64,000 nt of DNA, from contig JAITSV010000056.1 in assembly GCA_031287575.1 (NCBI GenBank), positions 1 to 64,000 of the forward strand, given 5' to 3'. Every line of letters starts with the position of its first letter. Position 1 is the first letter of the stretch. The notes under the pieces were generated by a model. It worked only from the letters and a program-made list of their open reading frames with translations, had not been told where the DNA came from and made no database searches. The stretch comes from Desulfovibrio sp. GTDB taxonomy: Bacteria > Desulfobacterota > Desulfovibrionia > Desulfovibrionales > Desulfovibrionaceae. A program made the translations under genes and the position numbers. Positions 24,433 through 33,111 of the stretch are shown here, piece by piece.

Positions 24433-26923
24433 GCAGGGTATCGGCGTCGTCGCCCGTGCCGCTGGTGCCAGACAGATCGCCCGGCAGGCCGCCCGACGGC
24501 TCGACGGCCCGCTCCACGCGGTTGCGGCCACCCGCCTTGGCCCGGTAGAGCGCCCTGTCCGCCTCGCGCAACAGCGTATCGGCCCCGTCGCACGGGGGGC
24601 TTGCGGCCATCCCCAGGCTCAGGGTGACGGAGAGTGGTCCGGCGGCGGTCGGCAGCGGCGCCACCTCCACGGCCATCCGCAGCCGTTCCGCCACGGCCAT
24701 GGCTTCTTCCGGCGCGGTGTCCGGCAGCAGCACGGCGAATTCCTCGCCGCCGATGCGCCCCACGGTGTCCACGTCGCGCACCTCTGCCCGGCAGATGGCG
24801 GCCAGCGAACGAAGCACCTCGTCGCCCACGGCATGGCCCCAGGTGTCGTTGACCCGCTTGAAGCGGTCCACGTCGATGGAGATCAGGGCCAGGGGGGTGC
24901 CATAGCGCCGGTGGCGCTGCACCTCGTGCTCCAGCGCCTCCAGAAACCGCCTGCGGTTGGCGAGCCCGGTCAATCCGTCCGTGGTGGCCAGCTGGCGCAG
25001 CCGTTCCTGCGCCTCGCGGTGCTCGGTGGTATCGGTGATGATGCCGCAGTAGACGATGCCCGGCTCCTCCGGCAGTTCCTCCGCGCCGGATTGCCCCGCG
25101 TGCACGGGCCTGGCCTCGCCCCGCCACCAGCGCACCTCGCCACGGGGCAGCACCAGCCGCCCTTCGAACGTCCAGCCGCCGCGCCGTTCCGCCGCGTCGC
25201 GCAGCGAAAGTTCCCACACCGTGCGGTCCGACGGATGCACCGGCAGGGCCCGCCAGTCCTGCAGCAGCCGTTCGGGGGGCACGCCCAGTATCTCCTGGCT
25301 GCGCGGGCTGACGTAGGTGAACCGCCGGTCGCCGGGCACCTCGCGCCATTGCAGCACCACCCCCGGCACCGTGGCCGCCATGGCCCGCAAATGCGCCTCG
25401 CTGGTGCGCAACTCTTCCACCATGCGCCGCAGCGCCGTGACGTCGCGCCCCACGCCGTAAATCAGCCCCTGTTCGGGCACGAAGGCGGAATTCCAGGATA
25501 TCCAGCGCCACGAACCGTCGCGGCACTGATAGCGGTTCTCCACGTTGGTGATCACGCCGCGCTCGCGCAGCATGTCCATGCCCTGCATGGTGGCGGCGCG
25601 GTCGTCGGGGTGCACCAGCGCCGCCCACGGGCGGTCCAGCAATTCCTCCCTGGACCAGCCCAGCACCTCCTGCCAGGCGGGGTTCAGTTCGCGGAAGTAG
25701 CCGTCCATGCCGCCCACGCACATCAGGTCCGGCGACAGGTTGAACAGCCGCCGCCGGTCCTCTTCCGCGCGCCGCCGGACGGACACGTCGCGCACGATGC
25801 CCGCCACCCGCAGGGGCAGGCCGTCGCCGCCGCGTTCCACCACCCGGCCGGTTTCCTGAATCCAGCGCCACGCGCCGTCCGCCCCCCGCACGCGGTATTC
25901 CGCCTCGTAGCGGGGCGTGAATCCGGAAAGATGCCGCCGCCGCGACCGTTCCAGCCCCGGCAGATCGTCCGGATGCACCAGCGCCCGCCACGATTCCATC
26001 ATGGACGCGCATTCCACCCGGCCAAGACCCAGCACCACGCCCCAGCGGGTGTCGCAGCCCACCTCGTCGGTGAGCGCATGCCAGCTGAAACTGCCGATGC
26101 CCGCCCCGTCCATGACCATTTCCAGGTGCTGTTCGCTGCGGCGCAGGGCTTCCTCGGCCCGGACGCGGTCGGTGATGTCGTGGATGATGGTGTACAGCAG
26201 GGGACGTTCGAACAGCCGCACCGGCACGGAGTGCACTTCGACGTCGCGCACCTCGCCCGAGGCCAGCCGGTGGCGCGAGGTGAAGCGCGTCAACCGTCCC
26301 TCGCGCAGGTCGGCCAGCCGTTGCGCCTGCTCTTCCGGCCCCAGGGTGCCGATGTCGTTGACGGACACGCCGCACAGCGCCCCGTCCGGATAGCCGTAAA
26401 AAACGGATGCCGCCGGGTTGCCCTCGATGATGCAGCCCGTTTCCGCGTCCACCAGCAGCATCACCGCCGAATGGTACCGGAACAACTGCTCGTACAGCGA
26501 TACGCCGAAGGACAGGGACGCCGGAGGGTCGCAGACATGCCCGCCCGATGAATCTGCCCCAGACGAATCAGCCCCGAACGAATCTGCCCCAGACGAATCG
26601 GGCCCGGACAGGTCAACTCCAGACGAGCCGGATGACGCCGCGAAAAAGGGCGCATCCAGAAATTCAGGGGATACGGAAGATGCGGAGGGCGCCGGGGAAG
26701 CGGGAGACGCAGCGGTATTGAAGACCTTGTGCGCACCGGAAGCATCGGGCGCATCAAGAGCGCCGGGCGCATCAAGAGCGCCGGGCGCATCGGGCGCACC
26801 GGGCTGGCCGATCGAAGAGGCATGACACCCTCGCGAGGGCTTCCGCCCCTTGCCGTCCCGGTCCGCCCCGGCACCCGCCGTCGCCGACGGTCCGGGGGTC
26901 TGTTGCCTGTTGCCGCGCGCCAT
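24419..26923 (-). CDS. multi-PAS diguanylate cyclase
   Basis: The 834-residue protein has an N-terminal ~140-residue region of Ala/Gly/Asp/Ser repeats, four PAS-type sensor domains, and a C-terminal GGDEF domain with the active site GGEEF and the inhibitory-site motif RDVD five residues before it. It should make cyclic di-GMP from GTP and be inhibited by the product. No transmembrane segment is evident, so the signals are cytoplasmic. GGGAGGG six bases before ATG 26923 supports the start. The N-terminus contains two blocks of tandem repeats (15 bp at about 26550-26625, and another at 26747-26808). The gene is alone and faces the DUF486 gene. Confidence 0.9.
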   Translation of the reverse strand: MARGNRQQTPGPSATAGAGADRDGKGRKPSRGCHASSIGQPGAPDAPGALDAPGALDAPDASGAHKVFNTAASPASPAPSASSVSPEFLDAPFFAASSGSSGVDLSGPDSSGADSFGADSSGADSSGGHVCDPPASLSFGVSLYEQLFRYHSAVMLLVDAETGCIIEGNPAASVFYGYPDGALCGVSVNDIGTLGPEEQAQRLADLREGRLTRFTSRHRLASGEVRDVEVHSVPVRLFERPLLYTIIHDITDRVRAEEALRRSEQHLEMVMDGAGIGSFSWHALTDEVGCDTRWGVVLGLGRVECASMMESWRALVHPDDLPGLERSRRRHLSGFTPRYEAEYRVRGADGAWRWIQETGRVVERGGDGLPLRVAGIVRDVSVRRRAEEDRRRLFNLSPDLMCVGGMDGYFRELNPAWQEVLGWSREELLDRPWAALVHPDDRAATMQGMDMLRERGVITNVENRYQCRDGSWRWISWNSAFVPEQGLIYGVGRDVTALRRMVEELRTSEAHLRAMAATVPGVVLQWREVPGDRRFTYVSPRSQEILGVPPERLLQDWRALPVHPSDRTVWELSLRDAAERRGGWTFEGRLVLPRGEVRWWRGEARPVHAGQSGAEELPEEPGIVYCGIITDTTEHREAQERLRQLATTDGLTGLANRRRFLEALEHEVQRHRRYGTPLALISIDVDRFKRVNDTWGHAVGDEVLRSLAAICRAEVRDVDTVGRIGGEEFAVLLPDTAPEEAMAVAERLRMAVEVAPLPTAAGPLSVTLSLGMAASPPCDGADTLLREADRALYRAKAGGRNRVERAVEPSGGLPGDLSGTSGTGDDADTLLTIP
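26550..26808 (-). repeat. in-frame tandem repeats in the N-terminus of the diguanylate cyclase
   Basis: Two arrays, at about 26550-26625 (unit like GACGAATCTGCCCCA, encoding Ser-Gly-Ala-Asp-Ser) and about 26747-26808 (units like GGCGCATCAAGAGCGCC), are multiples of three bases. They make a disordered linker whose length could vary. Confidence 0.7.
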
Positions 26924-27103
26924 GTGCCGCCCTCCCTCTGGTCTGGCATTCTATGCCCACTCCGGAGAATATGCGCAAACCCGTTAGAATGGCGCCAGCC
27001 GGTCCCTGGTCCGGCAACGGTCCGGCATGCACCTGCACCACCCGGCAGCGGATCGATGTTCCGGAATCCCGCAGACCGGCGCGGGCGCAAAGGTCATCCA
27101 GAC

Positions 27104-27139
27104 AAAAAGCGCGCGGGAAGATCCTGCCCTCCCGCGCGC
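27104..27139 (-). terminator. terminator of the liv operon
   Basis: On the minus strand GCGCGCGGGA pairs with TCCCGCGCGC across an 11-base loop and is followed by five T. It lies 43 bases after the stop of the binding-protein gene. Confidence 0.85.
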
Positions 27140-27181
27140 CATGGTGTCGCATCACGGTGCGTGCCGCAACAGCGGCTGCCC

Positions 27182-28399
27182 CTATTCGACCATCACGAAC
27201 TTGCCGCCCTTGACCTGCAACATGACCATGGAATCCTCGCCGAGGCCGTTGTGGTCCTGCGGACCAAGGGTGAACACGCCGCTCACGCCCACCAGGCCCC
27301 TGGTGGCTTCCAGCGCGTCCCGCACCCTGGCGGGTTCCGTGCCCACCTTGCGCATGGCCTCCACCAGCAGCAGCAGGGCGTCCCATGCATAGCCGGAGTG
27401 AGTGTTGATGGGGTACTGCGCGTCGTACTTGTACTCGTCGCGGTACAGGCGCACGAACTCGGCGATGACCTTCTTCTGCGGGTCGCCGTCGGGCAGGGCT
27501 TCCCAGGTCATCAGCTTGGTGGCGGGCATCAGGTCGCCCTCGGACGCCTCGCCCGCCAGCTTGATGTAGGCCGGGTCGGGCAGGCCGTGGCATTGCAGCA
27601 GGGGCATGGTCAGTCCCAGGGCGTGGTGGTTCTTGGACACGAGCGCCCCGGCGGGTCCGATGGTCCAGCAGATCACCGCCTGCGGGCCCTTGCCCGCCAG
27701 CGCGGTAAGCTGGGTCTTCATGTCCACGTCGGTGGGCTTGAACTGCTCGGTGCCTACGATCTCGATGCCGTATTCCGGGGCCAGCGAACGCAGCCAGCGT
27801 TCGCCGTCCTGCCCGAAGTTGTCGCCGGAAAGCAGCAGGGCCACCTTGGTCAGCTCATGCTTCTTCAGGTAGCCCAGCACCTTGCGCACCGCCGTGGACG
27901 ACCGCTGCGGCGACTTGAAGACCGACCGGGCCGTGCCGAAGTCCATGTTGCCCAGCTTGCCCTCCATGATCACCGGGTCGCCGCCCACGGTCATCACCGT
28001 GGGAATGCCGGAAGATTCGATCTGGCGCTTTACGGCCATCCCCTCGTCGGTGCGGGTGGGGCCGATGACGGCAACGACCTTTTCCTCACTGACAAAACGC
28101 TTGAAGGTCAGCACCGCCTTGGTGGGATCGCCCTCGGTGTCGCCCAGCACCAGTTCGATGGGCCGGCCGTTGATGCCGCCTTCCTTGTTCACCTTGTCCA
28201 CGAACATCTGGGCCACCAGCTTGGTGGGGGTGCCCACGGGCGCGGTGGGCCCGGACAGGGCGAAGAACGCGCCGATCTTCACCGGGTCGGCGGCCCGCGC
28301 GGTGGCGGCGGGCAGGCCCGCGCCCAGCAGCAGCGCCGGAACCGCCAGTGCGGCCACGCCCAATCGGCATGCCGCGCGTACCATGGATGCGAAGTTCAT
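27182..28399 (-). CDS. branched-chain amino acid type ABC transporter, periplasmic binding protein
   Basis: The 405-residue protein has a signal peptide (residues 1-36, ending ARA) followed by a type I periplasmic binding protein fold. Family patterns are ADPVKIGAFFALSGPTAPVG at the mature N-terminus, GGINGRPIELVLGDTEGD and a second lobe with YDAQYPINTHSGYAWDALLLL. These proteins deliver ligands such as leucine, isoleucine, valine, amides or urea to the LivHM permease. GAGGAG about eight bases before ATG 28399 supports the start. The gene is the last in the transcription unit, and a hairpin precedes it, which could raise its mRNA relative to the permease genes. The exact ligand cannot be read from sequence. 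Confidence 0.9.
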   Translation of the reverse strand: MNFASMVRAACRLGVAALAVPALLLGAGLPAATARAADPVKIGAFFALSGPTAPVGTPTKLVAQMFVDKVNKEGGINGRPIELVLGDTEGDPTKAVLTFKRFVSEEKVVAVIGPTRTDEGMAVKRQIESSGIPTVMTVGGDPVIMEGKLGNMDFGTARSVFKSPQRSSTAVRKVLGYLKKHELTKVALLLSGDNFGQDGERWLRSLAPEYGIEIVGTEQFKPTDVDMKTQLTALAGKGPQAVICWTIGPAGALVSKNHHALGLTMPLLQCHGLPDPAYIKLAGEASEGDLMPATKLMTWEALPDGDPQKKVIAEFVRLYRDEYKYDAQYPINTHSGYAWDALLLLVEAMRKVGTEPARVRDALEATRGLVGVSGVFTLGPQDHNGLGEDSMVMLQVKGGKFVMVE

Positions 28400-28459
28400 G
28401 CGAATCTCCTCTCCCACACGGCGCAGGGGGCAGCGCATGGGGCGTGGTTGCGCACCGTG

Positions 28460-28487
28460 CCGGTGCCGCGAAACGCCACGGCACCGG
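28460..28487 (-). other. intra-operon hairpin between the regulator and binding-protein genes
   Basis: CCGGTGCCG and CGGCACCGG pair perfectly over nine bases around a 10-base loop in the 103-base gap. There is no T-run. Such hairpins often protect the downstream binding-protein mRNA. Confidence 0.5.
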
Positions 28488-28502
28488 AGCGGCGCGAAAG
28501 GT

Positions 28503-29252
28503 TCATGATTTTTCCGATGCGGCCTTGCCGGAAGGATGCCGCGCGGGTGCGGCAACGGGAGTGACACCGGGTACGGACGCTGCGCCATCCGCCCCACCAT
28601 CAGGCTGACGCAGGGTGTCCAACACCGCCTCGCCCCCATGCAGCACATGGACACGCATGGCCTCGGCGGCGCCCTCGGCATCGCCCGCAACCACGGCGGC
28701 CACGATGCGGGCGTGGTCCTCGTCCGACCATTCCCCGGCCTCGCGCAGGGGCACCAGCGCGCGGATGATGCGCTCCACCACCCCTTCGATCTCGTCCAGC
28801 AGCCGGGCCAGCAGCAGGGAACCGCCCGCCGCCCGCAGCAGCAGGTGGAATTCGGTGTTCAGTTCGGCCAGCCGGACCACGTCACCCTTGGCCGCCGCCT
28901 CGCGAAAGGCCGTCAGGTTGGCGCGCAGGGCCTCCACCTGTTCCGGCCCGGCCCGGCGCGCGGCCAGCGCGGCCACGCGGGCCTCCAGCAGGGCGCGCAC
29001 CTGCACCGCCTCTTCCACCTCTTCGGCGTCGAAGGGGCGCAGCACGTAGCCACCGGCGGAGCGCTTCTGCAACAGGCCCTCCTGCTCCAGCCGGTGCAGG
29101 GCCTCGCGCAGGGGGGTGCGGCTGATGCCCAGTTCCGCCGCCAGGCGGTCCTCCACCAGACGCTGGCCGGGCTCCAGTTCGCCGTCGATGATCATGCGCT
29201 TGAGCATGCGCGTCACTTCCTGCCCCAGCGACTGCTTGACCAGTCTCGCCAT
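28503..29252 (-). CDS. GntR-family regulator with FCD domain
   Basis: The 249-residue DNA-binding protein has an N-terminal winged helix-turn-helix (LEPGQRLVEDRLAAELGISRTPLREALHRL, residues about 27-58) and a C-terminal FCD ligand domain (about 75-225) with the metal-binding His pattern of FadR-type proteins. It lies inside the liv operon, sharing one base between its ATG and the livF stop, so it is probably the operon's own regulator. GGAGG seven bases upstream supports the start. A candidate operator with TTTGTATACGG lies before livH. The C-terminal ~25 residues are Pro/Ala-rich and disordered. Confidence 0.9.
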   Translation of the reverse strand: MARLVKQSLGQEVTRMLKRMIIDGELEPGQRLVEDRLAAELGISRTPLREALHRLEQEGLLQKRSAGGYVLRPFDAEEVEEAVQVRALLEARVAALAARRAGPEQVEALRANLTAFREAAAKGDVVRLAELNTEFHLLLRAAGGSLLLARLLDEIEGVVERIIRALVPLREAGEWSDEDHARIVAAVVAGDAEGAAEAMRVHVLHGGEAVLDTLRQPDGGADGAASVPGVTPVAAPARHPSGKAASEKS

Positions 29253-30082
29253 CAGTTGCCCTCCTGCGTGGCGCTGCCGCGCCGTGGGTCGTCCTGCATG
29301 TCCTTTGCTATCCCAGGTGCCGTCCCAAACGCTGTCCCGGACGCTGCCCCGTCCCTTTCACTGACAGGGCCAAGGAACGCCTCGCGCAGCAGCTCGTCGG
29401 AAAGAATGTCGGCGGAAGTGCCGGAAAACCGGATCTGCCCGCTGGTGATGATGTAGCCCCGGTTGCAGATGGCCAGCGCGCCCAGCGCGTTCTGTTCCAC
29501 CAGCAGCACCGAGCAGCCCATGGAGGGCAGGTCGCGCACCACCCGGAAGATGGCCGCCGTCACCCTGGGCGCAAGGCCCAGGCTGGGTTCGTCCAGCAGC
29601 AGCAGGCGGGGGCGGGCCATCAGGGCGCGGCCCATGGCCAGCATCTGCTGCTCGCCGCCGGAAAGGTTGCCCGCTGGCTGGCCGATGCGCTCGCCCAGTA
29701 CCGGAAACAGGTCCAGCATGCGGGCCAGGTCGTCGGCCACGGCGGCGCGCCCTGCCCGGCCCCCCTTCTTCAGGCGCAGGTAGGCGCCCATCTCCAGGTT
29801 CTCGCGCACCGAAAGCTGGGTGAACACCCGACGCCCTTCGGGCACCTGCACCACCCCGGCGGCCACGATGCCCGCCGGACGCGGCGGCAGCGGCGCGCCG
29901 TCCAGCAGGATGGACCCGGATGCGGGCCGGGCAAGTCCGCTGACAAGCGACAGCAGCGTGGTCTTGCCCGCGCCGTTCATGCCCAGCAGGCACACCGCCT
30001 CTGCCGTGCCCACGGAAAGGGACACGTCGAACAGCACCTTCGCGCCGCCGTAGGAAAAGGAAACGTCGCGCAGCTCAAGCAT
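29252..30082 (-). CDS. livF: branched-chain amino acid type ABC transporter ATPase LivF
   Basis: The 276-residue ATPase has Walker A GMNGAGKTT, the signature LSGGEQQM and Walker B LLLLDEPSLGLAP. With LivG it powers the LivHM permease from the cytoplasmic side. ATG 30082 overlaps the livG stop by eight bases (ATGCTTGA). The last ~30 residues are a low-complexity tail beyond the usual LivF length of about 235. The stop shares one base with the start of the GntR gene. Confidence 0.95.
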   Translation of the reverse strand: MLELRDVSFSYGGAKVLFDVSLSVGTAEAVCLLGMNGAGKTTLLSLVSGLARPASGSILLDGAPLPPRPAGIVAAGVVQVPEGRRVFTQLSVRENLEMGAYLRLKKGGRAGRAAVADDLARMLDLFPVLGERIGQPAGNLSGGEQQMLAMGRALMARPRLLLLDEPSLGLAPRVTAAIFRVVRDLPSMGCSVLLVEQNALGALAICNRGYIITSGQIRFSGTSADILSDELLREAFLGPVSERDGAASGTAFGTAPGIAKDMQDDPRRGSATQEGN

Positions 30083-30854
30083 GCAGGCCGAACTCCTCGC
30101 CCCCGCCAAGGTAGGCGTTGACCACTTCGGGGTTGCGTTTCACCTCGCCGGGGGCGCCCTCGGCGATCTTGGCGCCGGAGCACAGCACCACCACGGCGTC
30201 GCTCACGCGCATGACCAGCGACATGTCGTGCTCGATGAGCAGCACGGCCACCCCCCGTGCGCGCAGGGCCAGGATCAGCCCGCCCATCTCGTGGGTTTCC
30301 GCCGGGTTCAGACCCGCCACGGGTTCATCCAGCAGGATCATGCGCGGGTCGCCCACCAGGGCGCGGGCCAGCACCAGCCGCTTCTGGTCGCCGTAGGGCA
30401 AAAGCCCGGCGGCCTCGTCGGCCCTGCCGGACAGCCCGGCGAAGTCCAGCGCCTGCATGGCCGCATCGCGCATGGCCCGTTCGGTACGGCGCACGCCGGG
30501 CAGGCGCAGCATGCTGGAGAGCATGCCGGTGCGCACGTGGCCGTGCAGCCCCACCATGACGTTTTCCAGCAGGCTCATGGAGCCGAACACCCGCAGGTGC
30601 TGGAAGGTGCGGGCAAGGCCCAGGCGCGGCAACCGGTGGGCGGCCATGCCGGTGATGTCCCGCCCGTCAAAGGTCACGCTGCCGGAATCGGGCCGCACCA
30701 TGCCGGTGACGCAGTTGACCAGGGTGGTCTTACCCGCGCCGTTGGGGCCGATGAGCGCGGTGATGGCCCCGGCCCGTGCCGTGAAACTGGCCGCGTCCAG
30801 CGCGCGGATGCCGCCGAAGGCCACGGAAAGGTCGCGTACCGCCAGCAGGGTCAT
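30075..30854 (-). CDS. livG: branched-chain amino acid type ABC transporter ATPase LivG
   Basis: The 259-residue ATPase has Walker A GPNGAGKTT, an ABC signature in the divergent form LPYGDQKRL and Walker B MILLDEPVAGLNP. The divergent signature is typical for LivG-type proteins. It overlaps livM by four bases and livF by eight, so the genes are translated as a coupled set. Confidence 0.95.
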   Translation of the reverse strand: MTLLAVRDLSVAFGGIRALDAASFTARAGAITALIGPNGAGKTTLVNCVTGMVRPDSGSVTFDGRDITGMAAHRLPRLGLARTFQHLRVFGSMSLLENVMVGLHGHVRTGMLSSMLRLPGVRRTERAMRDAAMQALDFAGLSGRADEAAGLLPYGDQKRLVLARALVGDPRMILLDEPVAGLNPAETHEMGGLILALRARGVAVLLIEHDMSLVMRVSDAVVVLCSGAKIAEGAPGEVKRNPEVVNAYLGGGEEFGLHA

Positions 30855-31951
30855 GGCCGGACCTCCCCGTCGCCCCTGTCCCGGCTGTCCCGGCTGTCCC
30901 GGCTGACTCCGGGCCGCTTGCCGCCGCCCAAGCCCTTCTTCAACAGATCACGCAGCCACGGCGACACCCCGCGCGGCATGAAGATGAGCATGACCAGCAG
31001 GATCGCGCCAAAGATCAGGTCGTGGTGCTCCTCGAACACGCCCAGCATCTGGGGCAGCACGGTCAGCAACAGCGCACCGGCCAGCCCGCCCCACAGCGAC
31101 CCCATGCCGCCGATGAGGCACATGGTCACGAACTCCACCGACTTGAAGATGTCAAAGGTCTTGGGGGCCACGATGCCCAGGTAGTGCGCGTGCAGCGACC
31201 CGGCCAGCGAGGCGAACACGGCGGACAGCACGAACACCTGTACCTTGTAGCTGGCCGTGGGCACGCCGCAGGCTTCCGCCCCCGGCTCGGAATCGTGGAT
31301 GGCCCGCAGGGCGCGCCCCACCGGCGAATGCACCAGGTTGCGCGCGGGAATGAGCAACAACAGCGCCACGCCCCAGGCCAGCCAGTAGAACGAGCGGTCG
31401 GTGTCGAACGAGATGCCCGCCACGGACAGCGGCGGCACGCCCACGAAGCCGCTGGAACCGCCCGTGACATCGCTCCACTGCACCAGGATCACGTCCACGA
31501 TGAGGTTGAAGCCCAGCGTGGCCATGACCAGGTAGTTGCCTTTCAGGCGCAGGGTGGGCACGCCGACAGCAGCGGCGGCCACGGCCACCCCGCAGGCGGA
31601 AACGCCCATGGCCAGCCACGGGTCCACCCCGTGGGTGGTGGAAAGTATGGCGCTGCCGTAGGCCCCCATGCCGAAGAACGCGGCGTGGCCGTAGCTGATC
31701 TGCCCGGCATAGCCCATCAGCAGGTTAAGCCCCGTGACCACGATAAGGTTCACCGCCACCACGTTGAGCACGGTGAACTGGTAGCCGGAGCGCAGGGCCA
31801 GCGGCAGCAGGGCCATGGCCACGGCCAACGCCAGCCAGCCGCGCATGAAGCGGCGGGCGGGCGGGGTGAACAGCGGATGGCGGGTGGAAGAGCCGGAGGA
31901 GGCGGGCGCGGGTGTCTTCACGGTACCGGGGCCAGTTCCGGGAACGGTCAT
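30851..31951 (-). CDS. livM: branched-chain amino acid type ABC transporter permease LivM
   Basis: The 366-residue inner-membrane permease has about eight to ten hydrophobic helices and the LivM patterns GYAGQISYGHAAFFGMGAY, RLKGNYLVMATLGFN and VEFVTMCLIGGMGSLWG. An N-terminal Pro/Thr/Ser-rich stretch (1-34) and a C-terminal tail containing three Ser-Arg-Asp repeats (encoded by a 9-bp tandem repeat at about 30876-30905) exceed the family core. ATG 31951 overlaps the livH stop by four bases. Confidence 0.95.
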   Translation of the reverse strand: MTVPGTGPGTVKTPAPASSGSSTRHPLFTPPARRFMRGWLALAVAMALLPLALRSGYQFTVLNVVAVNLIVVTGLNLLMGYAGQISYGHAAFFGMGAYGSAILSTTHGVDPWLAMGVSACGVAVAAAAVGVPTLRLKGNYLVMATLGFNLIVDVILVQWSDVTGGSSGFVGVPPLSVAGISFDTDRSFYWLAWGVALLLLIPARNLVHSPVGRALRAIHDSEPGAEACGVPTASYKVQVFVLSAVFASLAGSLHAHYLGIVAPKTFDIFKSVEFVTMCLIGGMGSLWGGLAGALLLTVLPQMLGVFEEHHDLIFGAILLVMLIFMPRGVSPWLRDLLKKGLGGGKRPGVSRDSRDSRDRGDGEVRP

Positions 31952-32835
31952 GCGCGCCTCCCGGTGGTGCCGAACAGCCCCTGCGGCCGCACGAACAATA
32001 CGAGGATGAGCAACCCGAACACCAGCACGTCGCGGTAGGCGCTGGTCACGTAGCCCGCGCCGTAGCTTTCGAACAGGCCCAGCAGCACCCCACCCGCCAC
32101 GGCCCCGGCAAAGCTGCCGTAACCGCCCAGCACGGCGGCGGCAAAGCCCTTCAGCCCCAGCATCAGGCCGATGTCATAGGAAAGGGACGTGATGGGCGTG
32201 ATGAGCATGCCGCCCAGCGCGCCCAGCGCCCCGGCAAAGGCGAAGGACAGCGTGGTCAGCCGTTCCACCTCCACCCCCATCAGCCGGGCGGTGCGCGGGT
32301 CCGCCGCAGCGGCGCGCATGGCCTTGCCGGTCACCGTGGCGCGAAAGAACCAGGCCAGCGCCGCGATGCCGCACAGGGTCATGCCCATCACCCACAGGTT
32401 CTGCGGGGTCAGCACGGCGCCCAGCAGGCGAAAGGGCACTTCGGGCGAGAGGGGCGGCAGGGCCAGGGGCAGCTTGCCCCAGCCCTGCTTCATCAGGCCG
32501 CGCATCAGCGTGGAGGCGGCCATGGTGATGAAGATCAGGATGATCATCTGGCGGCTGCGGGCAGGGCGCAGGCACACCCGCTCCACCAGCGCGCCCGCCA
32601 GGGCAACGAGCAGGATGGTGGCGGGAAAAGCCGCGAAGATCGGCAGCCCCTGGCTGACCAGCAGGCTGTACAGCACCAGTCCGCCAAGGCTCAGAAAATC
32701 GCCCTGGGTGAAGTTGACGATGCCCGTGGCGTTGAAGATGAGGCTGTAGCCCAAGGCCAGCAGCGCGTAGACCGACCCGGTGGTCAGCCCGCTGAGGGTG
32801 TACTGCGCAAGGGCGTTGATGGCGTCTGGCGGCAT
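31948..32835 (-). CDS. livH: branched-chain amino acid type ABC transporter permease LivH
   Basis: The 295-residue permease is the first gene of the operon. It has the LivH features SVYALLALGYSLIFNATGIV near the N-terminus, DFLSLGGL, and the EAA-like segment GLKGFAAAVLGGYGSFAGA near the C-terminus. ATG 32835 starts immediately before the first helix; it lacks a good ribosome site, and a GTG at 32910 adds 25 unconserved residues. The gene order livH-M-G-F-gntR-binding protein makes a complete importer. Confidence 0.93.
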   Translation of the reverse strand: MPPDAINALAQYTLSGLTTGSVYALLALGYSLIFNATGIVNFTQGDFLSLGGLVLYSLLVSQGLPIFAAFPATILLVALAGALVERVCLRPARSRQMIILIFITMAASTLMRGLMKQGWGKLPLALPPLSPEVPFRLLGAVLTPQNLWVMGMTLCGIAALAWFFRATVTGKAMRAAAADPRTARLMGVEVERLTTLSFAFAGALGALGGMLITPITSLSYDIGLMLGLKGFAAAVLGGYGSFAGAVAGGVLLGLFESYGAGYVTSAYRDVLVFGLLILVLFVRPQGLFGTTGRRA

Positions 32836-32916
32836 GAGGGTGTGCGTCCGGTTGCGAGAGGCGGCGTGGGCCGAAGTGAAAAGTGCCGCGCACACGGGCG
32901 CGGCTGGCACTGCATA

Positions 32917-32944
32917 CCGTATACAAAGTACGAAGACGGGTCAA
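32917..32944 (-). promoter_or_regulatory. candidate liv operon promoter and GntR operator
   Basis: On the minus strand TTGACC (32944-32939) is followed by CTTTGTATACGG, which contains most of the TTGTATACAA palindrome bound by many FCD-type GntR proteins. The operator overlaps the expected -10 region, where a repressor would block transcription. The assignment to the in-operon GntR protein is inference. Confidence 0.45.
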
Positions 32945-33111
32945 TCCTGCGCTTGCCGCGCGCACATTGACATGCCGTTCCAATACGGAGACACAGAAAG
33001 CAGGATTCCGTCCGCGTACGGCATGCAAAACGTTGCCTAGGTGGCCCTTCCGCCACGCTGCCCCGGTCACCCGCCCCCTTCCCAAAGGTTCCATCCGCCA
33101 AGGAGCCAACC

